The notes below the pieces were generated by a model that made no database searches, had not been told where the DNA came from, and was given only the letters and a program-made list of their open reading frames with translations. Shown here in pieces: positions 61,978 through 64,000 of a stretch of DNA of 64,000 nucleotides; position 1 is the stretch's first letter, and each line of letters begins with the position of its first letter. Source of the DNA: Thermobacillus sp. ZCTH02-B1 (lineage in GTDB: Bacteria; Bacillota; Bacilli; Paenibacillales; Paenibacillaceae); the NCBI RefSeq assembly GCF_002159085.1, contig NZ_LZRU01000009.1, positions 62,001 to 126,000 on the forward strand, read 5' to 3'. Made by a program: the position numbers and the translations under genes.

Positions 61978-62991
61978 TTGCAGACACTGGAAACCCACAG
62001 GGAACGCGTCATCATCATCGGCGCCGGACCGTGCGGTCTGGCCGCAGCCGTCGAGCTTCAGAAGATCGGGCTCGATCCGCTCGTCATCGAGAAGCAGAAC
62101 ATCGTCCACTCGATCTCGCGCTACCCGGTCTACATGGAATTCTTCAGCACGCCGGAAAATCTCGAGATCGACGGCATTCCGTTCACGACGGCCGGCGCGA
62201 AGCCGACGCGGCTCGAGGCGCTGAACTATTACCGCACGGTGGCGCTCCGCAGGAACGTGCGCATCCATACGTTCACGATCGTCGACCGGCTGACGCCGAA
62301 GCCCGGGGGCGGTTTCATGCTCGAAGCGCGCCGCCGCTCGGTCCGTCCGGTCCGCTACGAAGCCGACATCGTGATCGTGGCGACGGGCTATTTCGACCAT
62401 CCGAACATGCTCGGCGTGCCCGGTGAGGATCTGCCGAAGGTGTCGCACTTCTTCGTCGAAGCCCACCCTTACACGAACACGGACGTCGTGATCGTCGGCG
62501 GCGCCAACTCCGCGGTCGACGCCGCGCTCGAGATCGAGCGGGTCGGCGCCCGCGTCACCGTCGTCCACCGTGGCGAAACGCTTTCGAAAGGCGTGAAGCC
62601 CTGGGTGCTGCCGGTCTTCATGTCCAAGGTCGAAAAAGGCGCAATCCGGCTCATGCTCCGCTCGCGGGTGAAGGCCATCGCCGAAGAGACGATCGACATC
62701 GAGACGCCGGACGGACCGGTCACGATGCGCAACGATTTCGTGCTCGCGTTGACCGGCTTCCACCCCGACCGGCGCTTCCTGACCGAAGCCGGGGTCGTGA
62801 TCGAGCCCGAAGGCTGGCCCCGCTACGACGACGAGACGATGGAGACGAACGTGCCGGGCCTCTATCTTGCCGGCGTCGTCGCCTCCCGCAACGAGGCGAA
62901 CGAAATCTTCATCGAGTCCGGCCGCTTCCACGGCCGCAAGATCGCCGCGCATCTGCTCGCCACGGGCCGCGTCGCGGGGACACCGCGCTGA
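61978..62991 (+). CDS. ypdA: YpdA-type bacillithiol disulfide reductase
   Basis: 337 residues. FAD site VIIIGAGPCGLAAAVELQKIG, NADPH site VVIVGGANSAVDAALEIE (near residue 170), ATGYFDHPNMLGVPGE, and C-terminal NVPGLYLAGVV. The family has no CxxC pair, as here, and reduces oxidised bacillithiol with NADPH. RYPVYMEFFSTPENLEI is the YpdA-specific block. Start TTG 61978 with GGGAGG 9 nt upstream. Supports a bacillithiol-using Firmicute. Confidence 0.93.
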   Translation: MQTLETHRERVIIIGAGPCGLAAAVELQKIGLDPLVIEKQNIVHSISRYPVYMEFFSTPENLEIDGIPFTTAGAKPTRLEALNYYRTVALRRNVRIHTFTIVDRLTPKPGGGFMLEARRRSVRPVRYEADIVIVATGYFDHPNMLGVPGEDLPKVSHFFVEAHPYTNTDVVIVGGANSAVDAALEIERVGARVTVVHRGETLSKGVKPWVLPVFMSKVEKGAIRLMLRSRVKAIAEETIDIETPDGPVTMRNDFVLALTGFHPDRRFLTEAGVVIEPEGWPRYDDETMETNVPGLYLAGVVASRNEANEIFIESGRFHGRKIAAHLLATGRVAGTPR

Positions 62992-63026
62992 TTCCGGCCC
63001 GTCGGCGGCCGGCGGCGCATCCCTCG

Positions 63027-63055
63027 GGCGGCGTTCCCGGTTCCGGGACGCCGCC
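63027..63055 (+). terminator. Terminator of ypdA
   Basis: GGCGGCGT-T-CCCGG / CCGGG-ACGCCGCC stem with a 2-nt tip, followed by TCTTTCTT. Located 36 nt after the stop. Confidence 0.8.
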
Positions 63056-63234
63056 TCTTTCTTGCGCTTCACCCGCCGGTACGCCGCCTCGCGCGCGCTT
63101 CGCGCCGGCTCGCTGCGCCCCTGCCGCGCCGCTTCCTGGCGGCTCGCCGTTCTTCGTGCGTTCCATCCCGCCTGCTTGCCGCGCCTCCATCGGGCCGCTT
63201 CTCCGCCGACTTCCGGTCCGTCGCCGGCGCGGCC

Positions 63235-63765
63235 TCAGCCGCCCCGCCTTTCCCCGCCGCGGGGTTCCGGCGATCGGCCGGAGTCGGTCAGGACGGTGTG
63301 GACGCGCTGCATCCGGATCACTTCGTTCGGCATCAGATCGGTCCGGAAATAGGCGTACAGATAGGCCGCCTCGAGAAATGACAGCCCCGGATAGACCGCG
63401 ATCTGTCCGTTCGTGAACGGATTGTCGATCAGCACCTGCCATTCGCCGTCCCGATCGTCCGGAGGGATGCGGTTGAACACGTCCTTCTTGTAAGCGGCGA
63501 TGTCCGTGAACTCGCTCCATATCCGCGACCAGGACGGGCTGATCCGCCCGGCGTCCGGCAGCGCGGCGCGGCCGCGGCCGATCAGCCGCTCGGCCTCCTC
63601 CTGAAGCGGCTCATCGTATTGCTTCAGGAACGCGCGGAAATCCTCCAGAAACACGCGCACCGCGGAGAATCCGCCGGCCCTCAGCTCTTCGCCGAACGCC
63701 GCCTCCTCTCCGGGTTCCAGCTCCCTGAACCGGGCGAACAGACCGTCCGCCTTCACGATCGGCAT
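63235..63765 (-). CDS. Hypothetical protein
   Basis: 176 residues, soluble, mainly helical: ARFRELEPGEEAAFGEELRAGG, RVFLEDFRAFLKQYDEP, IWSEFTDIAAYKKDVFNRIPPDDRDGEWQV, YLYAYFRTDLMPNEVIRMQRV, and a Gly/Arg-rich tail. No known domain is recognised. ATG 63765 has AAGGAGG 9 nt upstream. Confidence 0.7.
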   Translation of the reverse strand: MPIVKADGLFARFRELEPGEEAAFGEELRAGGFSAVRVFLEDFRAFLKQYDEPLQEEAERLIGRGRAALPDAGRISPSWSRIWSEFTDIAAYKKDVFNRIPPDDRDGEWQVLIDNPFTNGQIAVYPGLSFLEAAYLYAYFRTDLMPNEVIRMQRVHTVLTDSGRSPEPRGGERRGG

Positions 63766-63875
63766 CCCTCACATCCTCCTTCGGCTTCGATCAAAACCCG
63801 CGCTTCAAACAAACGGCGCAGCCCCCCTTGCCGGAAGGCGCGCCGCATAGTCCCGGGTCCGCATTCGCCCGCGGG

Positions 63876-64000
63876 TTACAGGTACGGATTTTCATGCTTC
63901 GCCTTCAGACGCTGCCAGCGACGTTCGACTTCCTCCTCGAACGCCTTCAGCGCCTCGGCGTATTCCGGACGCGTCAGGTGGCGCGTCTTGCCCATCCGCT
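63876..64000 (-). CDS. Gene cut by the window edge
   Basis: The last 41 codons or so run to TAA at 63876-63878: MGKTRHLTRPEYAEALKAFEEE, then VERRWQRLKAKHENPYL. A helical, charged C-terminus. An ATG at 63995 could also start a 39-residue protein, but the upstream sequence is not in the window. Not recognised. Confidence 0.55.
   Translation of the reverse strand, partial: RMGKTRHLTRPEYAEALKAFEEEVERRWQRLKAKHENPYL

Noticed and set aside
63061..63234. Open frames in the GC-rich gap after ypdA
   Set aside because: No ribosome site; the peptides are Arg/Ala/Pro repeats of compositional origin.
1..64000. tRNA, rRNA, CRISPR arrays, T-box leaders
   Set aside because: Looked for cloverleaf-like CCA ends, regular spacer arrays and T-box GGTGGNACCGCG motifs by eye; none was convincing.

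Overview
The window is about 63-65% GC and reads as the chromosome of a high-GC, endospore-forming Firmicute of the Paenibacillaceae type (Paenibacillus, Cohnella or Thermobacillus-like). The evidence is a gerA-gerB-gerC germination operon, the cortex-lytic enzyme SleB, a YpdA-type bacillithiol disulfide reductase, YesM/YesN two-component systems beside sugar ABC transporters that have no ATPase gene of their own, many TTG/GTG starts, and strong GGAGG ribosome binding sites. No rRNA, tRNA, CRISPR array or prophage was seen.

Layout. 1-9178 (+) is an amino-sugar salvage operon: the end of one sugar permease, a second permease, a frameshifted YesM-type histidine kinase, a YesN-type regulator, NagZ, NagA, a ROK sugar kinase and NagB. 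Together these would take GlcNAc-containing sugars to fructose-6-phosphate. 9237-14885 is mixed: a secreted stalk-domain protein, an S51 peptidase, a complete ISL3-type insertion sequence with intact ends and 8-bp target duplication but a stop codon inside its transposase, a lipoprotein, RidA, and a TPR protein whose reading frame is interrupted by a stop before a membrane tail. 15069-22095 holds an aldo/keto reductase and a Zn/Cd-type metal defence set (CDF exporter, ArsR/CzrA-like repressor, P1B ATPase) with two matching palindromic operators, wrapped around SleB and a LysM-M14 peptidase. 22183-31435 (-) has a deacetylase-acetyltransferase fusion and a pectin (rhamnogalacturonan) uptake and degradation operon: YesM/YesN, ABC transporter, GH105. 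31599-35627 (+) is the spore germinant receptor operon plus a small membrane protein.

35649-38982 (-) is a tightly overlapping three-gene sugar polymer or glycoconjugate cassette (nucleotidyltransferase, GT4 glycosyltransferase, six-hairpin-like protein). 38983-39891 contains a CIRCE-like palindrome and a uracil permease cut off after its first third. 39861-46472 (-) has a secreted SH3/glucosaminidase and a Ugp-like ABC transporter with its own ATPase and a metallophosphoesterase. 46681-64000 carries housekeeping and stress genes: a LysM-CAP protein, a DUF418 membrane protein with an apparent ATC start, IlvE with a divergent LysR regulator, Hsp20 divergent from manganese catalase, Mn-dependent pyrophosphatase, a luciferase-like oxidoreductase, a diacylglycerol kinase homologue, Gfo/Idh and AKR oxidoreductases, NlpC/P60, an esterase, an SRAP-fold protein that has lost its catalytic residues, and YpdA.

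No wholly new defence or mobile system is evident. The most unusual items are the SRAP paralogue without its cysteine, the mannose-type cassette, the deacetylase-GNAT fusion, the CIRCE-like site, and a set of apparently broken genes (kinase, transposase, TPR protein, uracil permease).
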